Origin: Verrucomicrobiota bacterium | GTDB lineage: Bacteria > Verrucomicrobiota > Verrucomicrobiia > Verrucomicrobiales > Verrucomicrobiaceae | Direction of reading: 5' to 3' | Length of the DNA: 64,000 bases | Assembly (NCBI GenBank): GCA_017301975.1 | Contig: JAFLEI010000001.1 | Location: 124,001-188,000, forward strand | Part shown: one piece after another, positions 43,398-51,586 of the stretch | Numbering within the stretch: the stretch's first letter is position 1 | Layout of the letters: every line of letters starts with the position of its first letter | Program-made: the position numbers and the translations under genes | The notes under the pieces: generated by a model | Told to the model about the DNA's origin: nothing | Seen by the model: the letters and a program-made list of their open reading frames with translations, nothing else | The model's database searches: none

Positions 43398-43919
43398 ATG
43401 AAATTCTTCACGCTGCTTTCTATCCTCGCCCTCGCCGCATCTGTTCGCGCTCAGACCACCATCACCATGACCGGAGTGCACAACTGCTGCGGCAGCTGCG
43501 CGAAGGGAATCACCAAAGCCGGATCGATCGGCGAAGGTGTCACAATTGATGTGCCTGAAAAGAGCACGACGGTGACCATCACCTCGAAGAAGAAGGGTGA
43601 TGCCATGAAAGCGGCGGAGGCGATCATTGCCGCAGGCTACTTCGGCAAGATTGAAGGCGGTGAACCTTCCAAGTCCGCGAGCAAGTCAACAGCGAGCACG
43701 AAACCGGAAGCGAAGATGACCAAGGCCACTGTGTCCGGTGTGCACCTCTGCTGCAAGAAGTGCGAGACCGCCGCCACCAATGCGGTGAAGACCGTTCCTG
43801 GCATCACGAAGAGCGACATCGTCGCAAAGGCCACTTCATTCACTGTCGAAGGCGAGTTCACCAAATCCGAGCTGGCAGCCGCCCTCAATGACGCAGGCTT
43901 TGCCGGCGACATCAAATAA
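43398..43919 (+). CDS. Secreted double HMA-like cysteine-motif protein
   Basis: From the ATG at 43398 the protein has 173 residues with signal peptide MKFFTLLSILALAASVRAQ. Two repeats each carry GVH-x-CC-x-x-C: GVHNCCGSCAKGITKA and GVHLCCKKCETAATNA. Both are followed by a ferredoxin-like alpha/beta pattern, as in heavy-metal-associated domains, but with an extra Cys. A Lys/Ser/Thr linker joins them. It may bind copper or another soft metal in the periplasm. A terminator follows 24 bases after the stop. Confidence 0.8.
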   Translation: MKFFTLLSILALAASVRAQTTITMTGVHNCCGSCAKGITKAGSIGEGVTIDVPEKSTTVTITSKKKGDAMKAAEAIIAAGYFGKIEGGEPSKSASKSTASTKPEAKMTKATVSGVHLCCKKCETAATNAVKTVPGITKSDIVAKATSFTVEGEFTKSELAAALNDAGFAGDIK

Positions 43920-43943
43920 CTACCGCAACCAACAACGAGCGGG

Positions 43944-43979
43944 GCCGGGGTCTGCGAAAGCGGCCCCGGCTTTCTTTTT
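43944..43979 (+). terminator. Rho-independent terminator after the HMA-like gene
   Basis: GCCGGGG (43944-43950) pairs with CCCCGGC (43964-43970) around a GC-GAAA-GC inner turn and is followed by TTTCTTTTT. Confidence 0.8.
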
Positions 43980-43991
43980 GCCTCGCGGCTA

Positions 43992-45086
43992 CTAGCAGGC
44001 GGCGCGTAAAATGCCGACCAGGTCCTCGTGACTGAGGGCCACGGGGTTTGCTTTCATGCTGCTGGCGGCGGCGGCTTTGAGGGCGATTTCTTCGAGGTCG
44101 GTGTCTTGAATGCCCCAGTGGCTGAGCTTGGGAATGTGGAGACGGGCGGTGAGGGCGTGGAGATATGAGACGGCATCTCCGCCTAGCATTGCGTCTATTT
44201 GATTGAACTTGGTGCGGTCTTGGACGCGTGTGGAGTTGGCTTCCCAGACGGGGGCGAGGAGGGCGGCGCAGACGGCACCGTGGGGGGCGTGAAACATGCC
44301 GCCGATGGGGGCGGCGAAGCCGTGGACGGCTCCGAGGCCGGCATTGGCGAGAGCGATGCCGCTGTTGAGCGCACAGAGGGCCATGTCTTCGCGGGCTTCG
44401 AGGTCGTGGCCGTTTTGGACGGCGCGTTCGAGGGAGCGGATGGCGCGCTGGATGCCATCGAGGCAGAGGGCGTCGGTCATCGGCTGGGCGCGGGAGCAGA
44501 CGAAGGCTTCGAGGCACTGGGTGAGCGCATCCATGCCGCTGGCGGCGGTGACGGATGGCGGGACATCGACGGCGAGTTCAGGATCGATCAGGGCAATGCG
44601 CGGCAGCATGGAGATGTGGCGCAGGCTGGCTTTGACGCGGTGCTCGGTGCTGGCGATGACGGCGTTGCGCGTGGCTTCGGCTCCGGTGCCTGCGGTGGTG
44701 GGGACGGCGATGTAGGGCAGGGGGGCGGCTTCCAACGGTTTGCCCTCTCCGATGACTTCGATGTAGCGCATCAAGTCGCCGGGCTGGGTGGCCATGGCGG
44801 CGATGGCTTTGCCGGCATCGACGACGCTGCCGCCGCCGATGGCGACGATGACATCGGCGTTTTGCTGTTTGGCGAGAGCGACGCCGGTGGTGATGTCTTC
44901 AATGGTGGGTTCGCCGCTGATGGAGTGGACGCCGACGTGAGGCAGGCGCTCTGTCCATTGCTGAGGGCGGCTGCCGGTGATGAGGAGGGTGCGCTGGCCG
45001 AAGCTGAGGCAGAGATCGGGGAGCTCGCGGAAGACGCCGCGGCCGAAGATGATGCGCTGGGCTGTGGCGAATTCGAAGCGGTTCAT
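43992..45086 (-). CDS. Iron-containing alcohol dehydrogenase
   Basis: A 364-residue group III dehydrogenase. The N-terminal Rossmann-type domain has FGRGVFRELPDLC and the NAD-binding GGGSVVDAGKAIAAM. The metal-binding helical domain has GMDALTQCLEAFVC and FAAPIGGMFHAPHGAVCAALL, whose His residues ligate Fe2+. It would interconvert an alcohol and an aldehyde. Specific substrates are not evident. It ends the leftward pair with the RlmD-like gene, which stops 13 bp upstream. Confidence 0.92.
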   Translation of the reverse strand: MNRFEFATAQRIIFGRGVFRELPDLCLSFGQRTLLITGSRPQQWTERLPHVGVHSISGEPTIEDITTGVALAKQQNADVIVAIGGGSVVDAGKAIAAMATQPGDLMRYIEVIGEGKPLEAAPLPYIAVPTTAGTGAEATRNAVIASTEHRVKASLRHISMLPRIALIDPELAVDVPPSVTAASGMDALTQCLEAFVCSRAQPMTDALCLDGIQRAIRSLERAVQNGHDLEAREDMALCALNSGIALANAGLGAVHGFAAPIGGMFHAPHGAVCAALLAPVWEANSTRVQDRTKFNQIDAMLGGDAVSYLHALTARLHIPKLSHWGIQDTDLEEIALKAAAASSMKANPVALSHEDLVGILRAAC

Positions 45087-45099
45087 CGGCGCAGCGAGT

Positions 45100-46404
45100 T
45101 CATTCCGTGGCGATGTCAGGCTGTGGCGCGGAATCGTGATTCTGTGGCGGGGCGTTCTCGGTATCGGAATTCCGAGCTACAACAGAGCTGGGATCGCGGC
45201 TGAGGGTCATGACGCATTCGAGGTGCTTGGTCTGCGGGAAGAGATCGAAGGGCTGGACGGTGCCGAGTTTGAAACCGGCTTCGGTGAAGAGCACGAGATC
45301 GCGCATCTGCGTGGCGGGATTGCAGGAGATGTAAACGACGCCTTTGGGATTGAAGGCGAAGAGCTGCTGCAAGAACTCGGGGCTGCTGCCGGCGCGAGGT
45401 GGGTCGATGATCACCACGGTGTCGGCTCCGGCATGAGGTACGTCTTTGAACACGTGCTGGGCATCGGCGGCGATGAAGCGGCAGTTGGTGAGGGAATTGA
45501 TCTCGGCGTTGTGCGCGGCTTTTTTGACGGCGGTTTCGGAGATTTCGACGCCGATGACATTTTCGAAGTTGCGGGCGGCGCTGATGGCGAAGAGGCCGCT
45601 GCCGCAGTAGGCATCCACGAGATGCTTTGCGCCGGTGGCTTTGGCTTCGTCGATGGCGTGGCGGACGAACTTGGGCAGGATGAAGGGATTGTTCTGGAAG
45701 AAGTCACCGGCCTGGAACTCGAAGCGGACGCCGTCCACGTCTTCAACGGCGATTTCATCGGGCCGGGTGAGGACGCCGTTGCTGGCGGCGCGCATGAGCA
45801 GGGTTGCGCCGTTTTTGAATTCGGCGGAGTTCGCACGGGCGCGCTCGCGCACATTAGCGAGCTGAGCGTTGAGCTCGGGCATGGCGATGGGGCATTGCTC
45901 GACATCGACCATGGCATTGCGGGTGCGGGCACGGAGGAAGCCGATGGCACCGATGCCGCCCTCCTTGGGGCGCTGAAAATGCGGGGTGATTTTGGAGCGG
46001 TAGCCGTACTGCACGGGTGAGGGGATGACCGGGCGGACGGGGTGCTCGATCTTGGCCATGTGCTTGAGCAGCTCGGCGACCTGACGCTGCTTGGAGAGCA
46101 ACTGCTCCTCATAGGAGAGGTGCTGGTACTGGCAGCCGCCGCACTGGCTGAACAAGGGGCACTGTGGTGTGACGCGGTGCGGTGAGGGCTCGATGACTGA
46201 GACGAAATCGGCCTCACTGTAGTTCTTGTGATTGCGGAAGACGCGGCACTTCACGAGCTCCCCGGCGAGGGTGAAGGGAACGAAGACGACCCAGCCGTCC
46301 ACGCGGGCGACTCCCGCCCCTTCGTTGGTGAGACTTTCGATGCGGACGTCCAGCTCCTGGTGATAGGCGAAGGGATGGGGATTGAATTTGCGCGGCGGTT
46401 GCAT
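45100..46404 (-). CDS. RlmD/TrmA-type RNA (uracil-5-)-methyltransferase
   Basis: A 434-residue enzyme. A TRAM domain at the N-terminus (VRIESLTNEGAGVARVDGW) precedes a cysteine cluster CPLFSQCGGCQ plus a fourth Cys in VEQCPIAMPEL, the [4Fe-4S] site typical of RlmD. The methyltransferase core has VDAYCGSGLFAISAA, then IDPPRAG, and the catalytic SCNPATQMRDL. It would methylate uridine in rRNA or tRNA. The C-terminal tail after ECVMTLSRD is a short disordered extension. RlmD and TrmA assignments are not separated. Confidence 0.92.
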   Translation of the reverse strand: MQPPRKFNPHPFAYHQELDVRIESLTNEGAGVARVDGWVVFVPFTLAGELVKCRVFRNHKNYSEADFVSVIEPSPHRVTPQCPLFSQCGGCQYQHLSYEEQLLSKQRQVAELLKHMAKIEHPVRPVIPSPVQYGYRSKITPHFQRPKEGGIGAIGFLRARTRNAMVDVEQCPIAMPELNAQLANVRERARANSAEFKNGATLLMRAASNGVLTRPDEIAVEDVDGVRFEFQAGDFFQNNPFILPKFVRHAIDEAKATGAKHLVDAYCGSGLFAISAARNFENVIGVEISETAVKKAAHNAEINSLTNCRFIAADAQHVFKDVPHAGADTVVIIDPPRAGSSPEFLQQLFAFNPKGVVYISCNPATQMRDLVLFTEAGFKLGTVQPFDLFPQTKHLECVMTLSRDPSSVVARNSDTENAPPQNHDSAPQPDIATE

Positions 46405-46412
46405 GCGTCGCG

Positions 46413-47105
46413 TCAGGGTTTGGCCGGATTGTTCATTTTCATGTAGGTGCGGCCAATGACTTTGGCGCTTGTGGGATCCAATGTCTCGACCCGCAGCTCT
46501 TTCAAGGCATTGATGCCATTCACTTTTTGTATTTTGGTGACTTCGTAGCGTTTGATGATCTTGCTGCTGCGGTCATAGGCGGCCATTTTGGCGGCGCCAC
46601 CGCTGGCCTGATGCACCCAGATGTCCACGGCGTAGTAGGGGCCTTCTCTGCCGGGGTTGATGACGCGGACGATCCAGCATTTTTGGCCGCTGACACGGCC
46701 TTCGCCCATGAGCTGGGGGCGCGGCCAGTAGAGAAAGCGGAGGGAGAGATCCTCGTAGTTGAAGTCCATGCCACGGACATTGCTGCCAAGCTGGCTTGCG
46801 GGAACTTTGCGGGAGGAGCCCTTGCGGAGCTGATAAAGAGTGGCGGGGGTGGTGGTGAGATCCAGGCGGATGGTCTCGGGGGGCGGATTGGTGAACTGAA
46901 AAAGAATGTTCTGTCCTCCCATGGTGAGGTCCAGCGGCTCGGTGCGGCCGGTGGCATCGTCGCGCAGCTCTCCTTGCAGCTTTTGATTCTGTCCGGCGTA
47001 GCTCTGGCGGACGAGGTCCAGGATTTCGTCAGCCGATTTTGGCTGCGCCGCGGCGGCAGTCAGGGACGACGTGAGCAGAAGTGCTGCGACAATGGAGAGC
47101 TTCAT
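46413..47105 (-). CDS. LolA-like secreted protein, tandem paralogue 1
   Basis: A 230-residue protein with signal peptide MKLSIVAALLLTSSLTAAAA. ELRDDATGRTEPLDLTM, FNYEDLSLRFLYWPRPQLMG and GQKCWIVRVINPG fit the outer-membrane lipoprotein-sorting-protein family (COG2834-like LolA fold). It likely binds a lipid or lipoprotein in the periplasm. The next gene upstream shares its blocks nearly one for one. It starts 66 bp after the upstream paralogue stop and ends 8 bp before the RlmD-like start. Confidence 0.82.
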   Translation of the reverse strand: MKLSIVAALLLTSSLTAAAAQPKSADEILDLVRQSYAGQNQKLQGELRDDATGRTEPLDLTMGGQNILFQFTNPPPETIRLDLTTTPATLYQLRKGSSRKVPASQLGSNVRGMDFNYEDLSLRFLYWPRPQLMGEGRVSGQKCWIVRVINPGREGPYYAVDIWVHQASGGAAKMAAYDRSSKIIKRYEVTKIQKVNGINALKELRVETLDPTSAKVIGRTYMKMNNPAKP

Positions 47106-47171
47106 GGTGGTGGGTGCGGCGGGGACGACGGGAGGCGCGGCCTGTGTCTCCTTTCCGCATGGGTGATGTGG

Positions 47172-47864
47172 TTATTTCTTCACAGGATCATCAAGCGTCA
47201 TGTAGGTGCGGCCTTTGACTTCGCCATTCAATGGATTGAGGGATTCGATCCGCAGTTCTTTCAGGGTCGTGGCGCCCTCCACTTTCTGCACCTTGGTGAC
47301 CTGGTATTTTTTCACGATTTTGCTGTTGCGATCAAAGGCGGCCATCTTGGCCGCGCCGCCGCTGCCCTGATGGACCCAGAGGTCCACGACGTAGTAGGGG
47401 CCCTGGCTGCTGGGATTGGTGACACGAACGATCCAGCATTTCTGGCCGCTGACGCGGTCTTCGCCCATGAGCTGGGGGCGGGGCCAGTAGAGGAAGGCGA
47501 GGGAGAGGTCTTCGTAGTTGAACTCCATGCCGCGGACTTTGTCTCCATGCTGGCTGTTGGGCACGACGGATGAGCCGCCCTGGCGGACCTGATAGAGCGT
47601 GGCGGGGGAGGTGTTGAGATCGAGGTGAACGATTTCAGGTGGCGGATTTTTGAAGAGGAAGCGCATGACGCGGTCTTCCATGGTGAGCGTCATGGGCTCG
47701 GTGCGGCCGGTGGCGTCGTCACGGAGCTGGCCGTTCATTTTGTAGTTTTGCAGGGCGTAGCTGTTCTGGACGATGCGAATGATCTGTTCGGCGGTTTTCG
47801 GCTGGGCATCCTCGGCACACAGCATGGGCGCAAGCAGCAGCGGGAGCAGGAAGAGACGTTTCAT
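47172..47864 (-). CDS. LolA-like secreted protein, tandem paralogue 2
   Basis: From the ATG at 47864 the protein has 230 residues and signal peptide MKRLFLLPLLLAPMLCA. It shares QLRDDATGRTEPMTLTM, FNYEDLSLAFLYWPRPQLMG and GQKCWIVRVTNPS with its neighbour, showing tandem duplication. The longer reading from 47921 overlaps the divergent glycosyltransferase start and has no signal peptide, so I reject it. The family role is lipid or lipoprotein handling in the periplasm. Confidence 0.82.
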   Translation of the reverse strand: MKRLFLLPLLLAPMLCAEDAQPKTAEQIIRIVQNSYALQNYKMNGQLRDDATGRTEPMTLTMEDRVMRFLFKNPPPEIVHLDLNTSPATLYQVRQGGSSVVPNSQHGDKVRGMEFNYEDLSLAFLYWPRPQLMGEDRVSGQKCWIVRVTNPSSQGPYYVVDLWVHQGSGGAAKMAAFDRNSKIVKKYQVTKVQKVEGATTLKELRIESLNPLNGEVKGRTYMTLDDPVKK

Positions 47865-47920
47865 AAGAGTGGGGTGGATGGGAGACGACACTTTGACATG
47901 CGGGCGGCGTCCTCTATTCA

Positions 47921-49408
47921 ATGCGCTCTACCATCATGCAGCGCCAGCGCTTTCTCTTTGCCGCCCTGGGCCTGCTCACGCTCTGGCGCTGGGCTCTGCT
48001 GCCGACGCTGGAACTCGCGCCGGAGGAGGCGCTGGCGGTTTTCCGGGTGAAACAGGGCGAGTGGGCGGGTTTTTTTGAGATGGGGCCGCTGGTGCCGGTG
48101 TTTGCCAGGCTGGGCATGCTGATAGGTGGAGCAGGTGAATTTGGGGTGAGGCTCTTCGCGCCGCTGCTGGCGCTGGGGGCATCGCTGCTGGTGTGGAGGC
48201 TGGGGCGTGAGCTGTTTGATGAGCAGATCGCGGGCTGGGCGGTGGTGATTGTGAATGTGCTGCCGGCTTTCAATGTCGCGGCCATGACGCTGACTCCAGG
48301 ATTGTTCGTCTGCGTGCTGGTGCCGGCGGTGGCGCTGTGTGTGCGCAGCGCGATGAGGCAGGCAGATCCGAAGCATCGGGCATGGTGGGCTGCCGGGGCG
48401 TGCGTGGCGGGTACGGCGCTGGCGCAGCCGCCCGGCATCGCCACGATGGGGGCGGTGGTGTGCGTTTTTGTTTTGTGCAGGCAGCAGCGGCATCATCTGC
48501 GTAGTTCGGGAGTCAGAGTGATCCTGGCTGCATGGTCGATGGTGGTGCTGGGCTGGCTGATCTGGCAGGGAGGACATGGCTGGCCGGACTTTGCCGCAGG
48601 GCGCTGGCTGCCTGAATGGAGGATGATGCCGAATCTGCTGCGGTGGATCGTGCTGGCCTCACCTCTGATGCTGGGGCTTATGGTGCTGGCGGTGAGTGCG
48701 GGATTTTCGAGCGGCATGCTGCAAACGCAGCGGAGCCTGCCCCTGGCGATGCTGCTGCCGCTGGCGGGGATCGATTTTTTATATGGCCCGCATGAGAGCT
48801 GGCCGGATACGGGCGGCGTGGTGTGGATGCTTTTCGGGGCGGTGCTACTCGCGCATCGCAGCACGGTGGCGCGCACGGTGGTGATCGAGCAGAAGGTGAG
48901 CGTGCGCACCGTCACCCTGGTGCTGGCCGCGCTGCAGAGCGCCTTTTTGCTGCAAACGGACCTGCCACGGACGCTGGGCCTGACGTGGCCCTTTTCAACG
49001 AGGCCCAGCGCCGAGACTGGAAGCAGCCATGCCTTCACGGCTGATCCGTCGAAGACGCTGCGTGGGTGGCGGGAGAGCGCGCGTGTGGTCTCCGGTGTGC
49101 TGGAGCAGGCGGGCGGGACCGGGGCGTGGTTTGTGCTCGCGGGTGATTGGCAGCTCGCGGTGGAGCTTGATTTTTACCTCGGCGAGGCCGGAGCGGTGAA
49201 ATCACCGGCGAGTGATCTGCGCGCCTATGCCGGACGCAATGCGCTGTTTGTCACCGAGGAGAGAGATGCGAGTGGCATGCCTGAGGTGCTCAAGAACCGG
49301 TTTCAGCGCACTGAACTGCTCACGGTGGCCCGGGTCATGCATGCCGGGAATGAGGTGCGCTGGCTGAAAATCTTCTCTTGCCACGATTATCGTCCGCCCG
49401 ACTCTTGA
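47921..49408 (+). CDS. GT39/ArnT-like membrane glycosyltransferase
   Basis: A 495-residue polytopic protein with about ten hydrophobic helices. The first external loop contains LELAPEEALAVF, the acidic motif expected in GT39/ArnT-type enzymes, followed by an amphipathic helix and FEMGPLVPVFARLG. It would use a polyprenyl-phosphate sugar donor. The following gene is a DPM1/ArnC-like GT2, which typically makes that donor, so the two form a functional pair. An ATG at 47936 is an alternative start. Confidence 0.8.
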   Translation: MRSTIMQRQRFLFAALGLLTLWRWALLPTLELAPEEALAVFRVKQGEWAGFFEMGPLVPVFARLGMLIGGAGEFGVRLFAPLLALGASLLVWRLGRELFDEQIAGWAVVIVNVLPAFNVAAMTLTPGLFVCVLVPAVALCVRSAMRQADPKHRAWWAAGACVAGTALAQPPGIATMGAVVCVFVLCRQQRHHLRSSGVRVILAAWSMVVLGWLIWQGGHGWPDFAAGRWLPEWRMMPNLLRWIVLASPLMLGLMVLAVSAGFSSGMLQTQRSLPLAMLLPLAGIDFLYGPHESWPDTGGVVWMLFGAVLLAHRSTVARTVVIEQKVSVRTVTLVLAALQSAFLLQTDLPRTLGLTWPFSTRPSAETGSSHAFTADPSKTLRGWRESARVVSGVLEQAGGTGAWFVLAGDWQLAVELDFYLGEAGAVKSPASDLRAYAGRNALFVTEERDASGMPEVLKNRFQRTELLTVARVMHAGNEVRWLKIFSCHDYRPPDS

Positions 49409-49426
49409 CGCCCTTTTAGCCCGCCC

Positions 49427-50143
49427 ATGCCCTCGTCTCCCGCCATCTCTGTCGTCGTGCCCCTTTATAATGAGGAGGACAATGTCGTGGAGATGCAGCA
49501 GCAGATCGACACGGTGCTGAAGGGACGCGATTACGAACTGGTGCTGGTGGACGATGGATCGAAGGATCAGACCCTGGTGCGTGTGCAGCGTTCGGAGCGG
49601 GTGCGCGTGATCGTGTTTGAAAAAAACAGCGGGCAGAGCGCGGCGATGCATGCGGGCATCAATGCGGCGCTGGGGGATGTGATTGTTACTTTGGACGGCG
49701 ATCTGCAAAACGACCCTGCGGATATCCCCGCGATGATCGCGAAGCTGGATGAAGGCGGTGGCTATGATCTGGTGTGCGGCTACCGTGCGAAGCGCAAGGA
49801 CACGACTTTCAAGCGTCTGCAGAGCCGCATCGCCAATTTTGTGAGATCCCGCTTTGTGGGGGATCATGTGAGGGACACGGGCTGCACGCTGAAGGTGATG
49901 CGCCGGGACTGCCGCGAGGCGCTGCTGCTCTTCAATGGGATGCACCGATTTATTCCTGCGCTGATCCGCAACATGGGCTGGCGCGTGACCGAAATGCCGG
50001 TGAACCACCGCCCGCGCATCCATGGCGTGAGCAAGTATGGCTTTGGCAACCGGGCGCTGCGAGCGACGATGGACATGTTTGGCGTGAGGTGGTTGAACAG
50101 CCGGCGCACCCGCTATGTCATTCGTGAGGAGCGGCGCGGCTGA
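49427..50143 (+). CDS. GT2 family glycosyltransferase (DPM1/ArnC-like)
   Basis: A 238-residue GT2 enzyme. The N-terminal nucleotide-binding part has ISVVVPLYNEEDNVVEM and VLVDDGSKDQT. The DXD-like metal site is VTLDGDLQNDPADIP. The DTGCTLKVMRRDC and VNHRPRIHGVSKYG segments are the conserved ones of dolichol/undecaprenyl-phosphate sugar transferases. It lacks the C-terminal membrane helices found in many ArnC proteins. It lies 18 bp after the GT39-like gene, so it likely supplies the lipid-linked sugar. Confidence 0.93.
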   Translation: MPSSPAISVVVPLYNEEDNVVEMQQQIDTVLKGRDYELVLVDDGSKDQTLVRVQRSERVRVIVFEKNSGQSAAMHAGINAALGDVIVTLDGDLQNDPADIPAMIAKLDEGGGYDLVCGYRAKRKDTTFKRLQSRIANFVRSRFVGDHVRDTGCTLKVMRRDCREALLLFNGMHRFIPALIRNMGWRVTEMPVNHRPRIHGVSKYGFGNRALRATMDMFGVRWLNSRRTRYVIREERRG

Positions 50144-50203
50144 TGCGTTTCTGTTGTTGACGAGACAACCGCTTAGCAGCCATGCTGTGACACAGCACCA
50201 AGG

Positions 50204-51178
50204 ATGAACCTACGCGAACAACTGCGACTACTGCTGCCCGAAATCCTGCCGCATGATCCTGCGGACTCGATCAAGGGCACCGAACTCATCCGACTTGTGC
50301 GCTTGCGCCTCGGTGACGGATACAGCGACGCCACGCTGCGCTACCATTTTTCCATTCTCAGCTACGATCCCACGTCGCCCATCGCGAAGGTGGACCAGGG
50401 GCAGGGATACTACCAGCGGCAGAAGAAAACGCTGGGCGGTAGCAATGGCGTGACGCGCCAGGGGTTGTTCGACAGCGAGCTGGGCGAGAGTGATCAGTGC
50501 TGGTCGCGCTACCTGCGGATGGTGGCCATCTATGAGCGGCTGTGCCTGCAGCGCTCGCGTTATCCGTTTCTGCTGAATCGCAACAGCAGCGGCACGCCGA
50601 GCATGGAGGGTGAATGGGACATCCCTGACCTTGTGGTGGCGGACTGGGATCTCGACACGGGCAGTGATGATGCTCCGCGATTTGATGCGGCGATGCTGGA
50701 CCTACGCCGTCATCTGGGAGGCCCGGAAGTGGGGCTGGCGGGGGTGCAGCTCAAGCTGAGCGTGGCGCCGGACACTTTTAGCGCGGACTTTTTTCAGGCG
50801 CTGAGCGCCACGCGGTGGACGCTGCAGAGCGAGATCGTGATCGCGGAAGGGCTGAATGATGAGGCGCTGGTGGATGCGCTGCGCAGCCTGGGGCATCAGT
50901 TTGGCGTGGGCATCAGCAGCCTGGGGATTCCGCTGACGGTGCTGGATGATCTGCCGTCTGCGAAGGAACTGCGTGCGATGAGCGCGGCGGAGTTTGAGGC
51001 GGTGCATAATCTGCTGCGCATTCAGAAGATCACGCTGCCGACGTCCCGACCGACGCTGGACTGGGCAGCGCTGAACACGCTGCGGAAGAAGCATGATTCT
51101 GTGGCTGATCTGGTGCGATGGCTGTCTGAGTGCCTGGCGAAGCGGCAGCCGGAGTGGGTGGGCGGGGTGGTGAGGTGA
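50204..51178 (+). CDS. Predicted winged-helix plus PD-(D/E)xK-like nuclease protein (COG2958-like)
   Basis: A 324-residue protein. The N-terminal region (about residues 20-75) has a winged-helix-like pattern: IKGTELIRLVRLRLGDGYSD, then LRYHFSILSYDPTSPIAKV. The middle contains IPDLVVADWD and, later, AGVQLKLSV, then FFQALSATRWTLQSEIVIAE. A D...(E/Q)-x-K arrangement like this is the pattern of restriction-endonuclease-fold proteins in the COG2958 group. This is inference from motif order, not a confirmed fold. It follows the glycosyltransferases but looks functionally unrelated to them. Confidence 0.55.
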   Translation: MNLREQLRLLLPEILPHDPADSIKGTELIRLVRLRLGDGYSDATLRYHFSILSYDPTSPIAKVDQGQGYYQRQKKTLGGSNGVTRQGLFDSELGESDQCWSRYLRMVAIYERLCLQRSRYPFLLNRNSSGTPSMEGEWDIPDLVVADWDLDTGSDDAPRFDAAMLDLRRHLGGPEVGLAGVQLKLSVAPDTFSADFFQALSATRWTLQSEIVIAEGLNDEALVDALRSLGHQFGVGISSLGIPLTVLDDLPSAKELRAMSAAEFEAVHNLLRIQKITLPTSRPTLDWAALNTLRKKHDSVADLVRWLSECLAKRQPEWVGGVVR

Positions 51179-51193
51179 TGGCAGGACACAGCC

Positions 51194-51502
51194 ATGCATA
51201 ACGCCAAGGAAGAACTGCTTAACGTTCTCAAAGAGACGAGGGAACTTCTGGTGCTTCCAGACAATGACTTTGCTTGGTCAAGATGGGATGACACCGCAGA
51301 GGCGTTGTCCGAGTTTGATCGGCTGGTGGCGAACATCGAATCAGATCGCCGCTTTGATCTTTTGGATCTTGCCGTTTTATATGCTCCCACAGGTTCTATT
51401 CAAGAAGTCAGCCTCAGTAGCGGATGGGGACGGGAATTCTGCGATGTAGCAGCACGATTTGACGCGGCATTAGCGGCCTATCGGCAGGATCTTCAAATCT
51501 GA
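51194..51502 (+). CDS. Small protein of unknown function
   Basis: A 102-residue acidic protein that starts 15 bp after the preceding stop. The end contains LAVLYAPTGSIQEVSLSSGW and REFCDVAARFDAAL, a pattern I have seen only in unnamed small proteins. There is no signal peptide, no membrane helix and no metal motif. It could be a partner or immunity-like protein of the preceding gene, given the spacing. This is speculation. Confidence 0.55.
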   Translation: MHNAKEELLNVLKETRELLVLPDNDFAWSRWDDTAEALSEFDRLVANIESDRRFDLLDLAVLYAPTGSIQEVSLSSGWGREFCDVAARFDAALAAYRQDLQI

Positions 51503-51586
51503 ATCTACGAATCGTCATTTCGGCAGGAAGACTGCTGAACGAGTGGGAGAAATGATTTCATTTTAATCTACGTTGTCTGGAGCAGC

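Noticed and set aside
44199-45203. Forward 334-codon frame opposite the alcohol dehydrogenase
   Set aside because: Gly/Asp/Ala/Glu-rich shadow of a clearly recognised reverse-strand gene.
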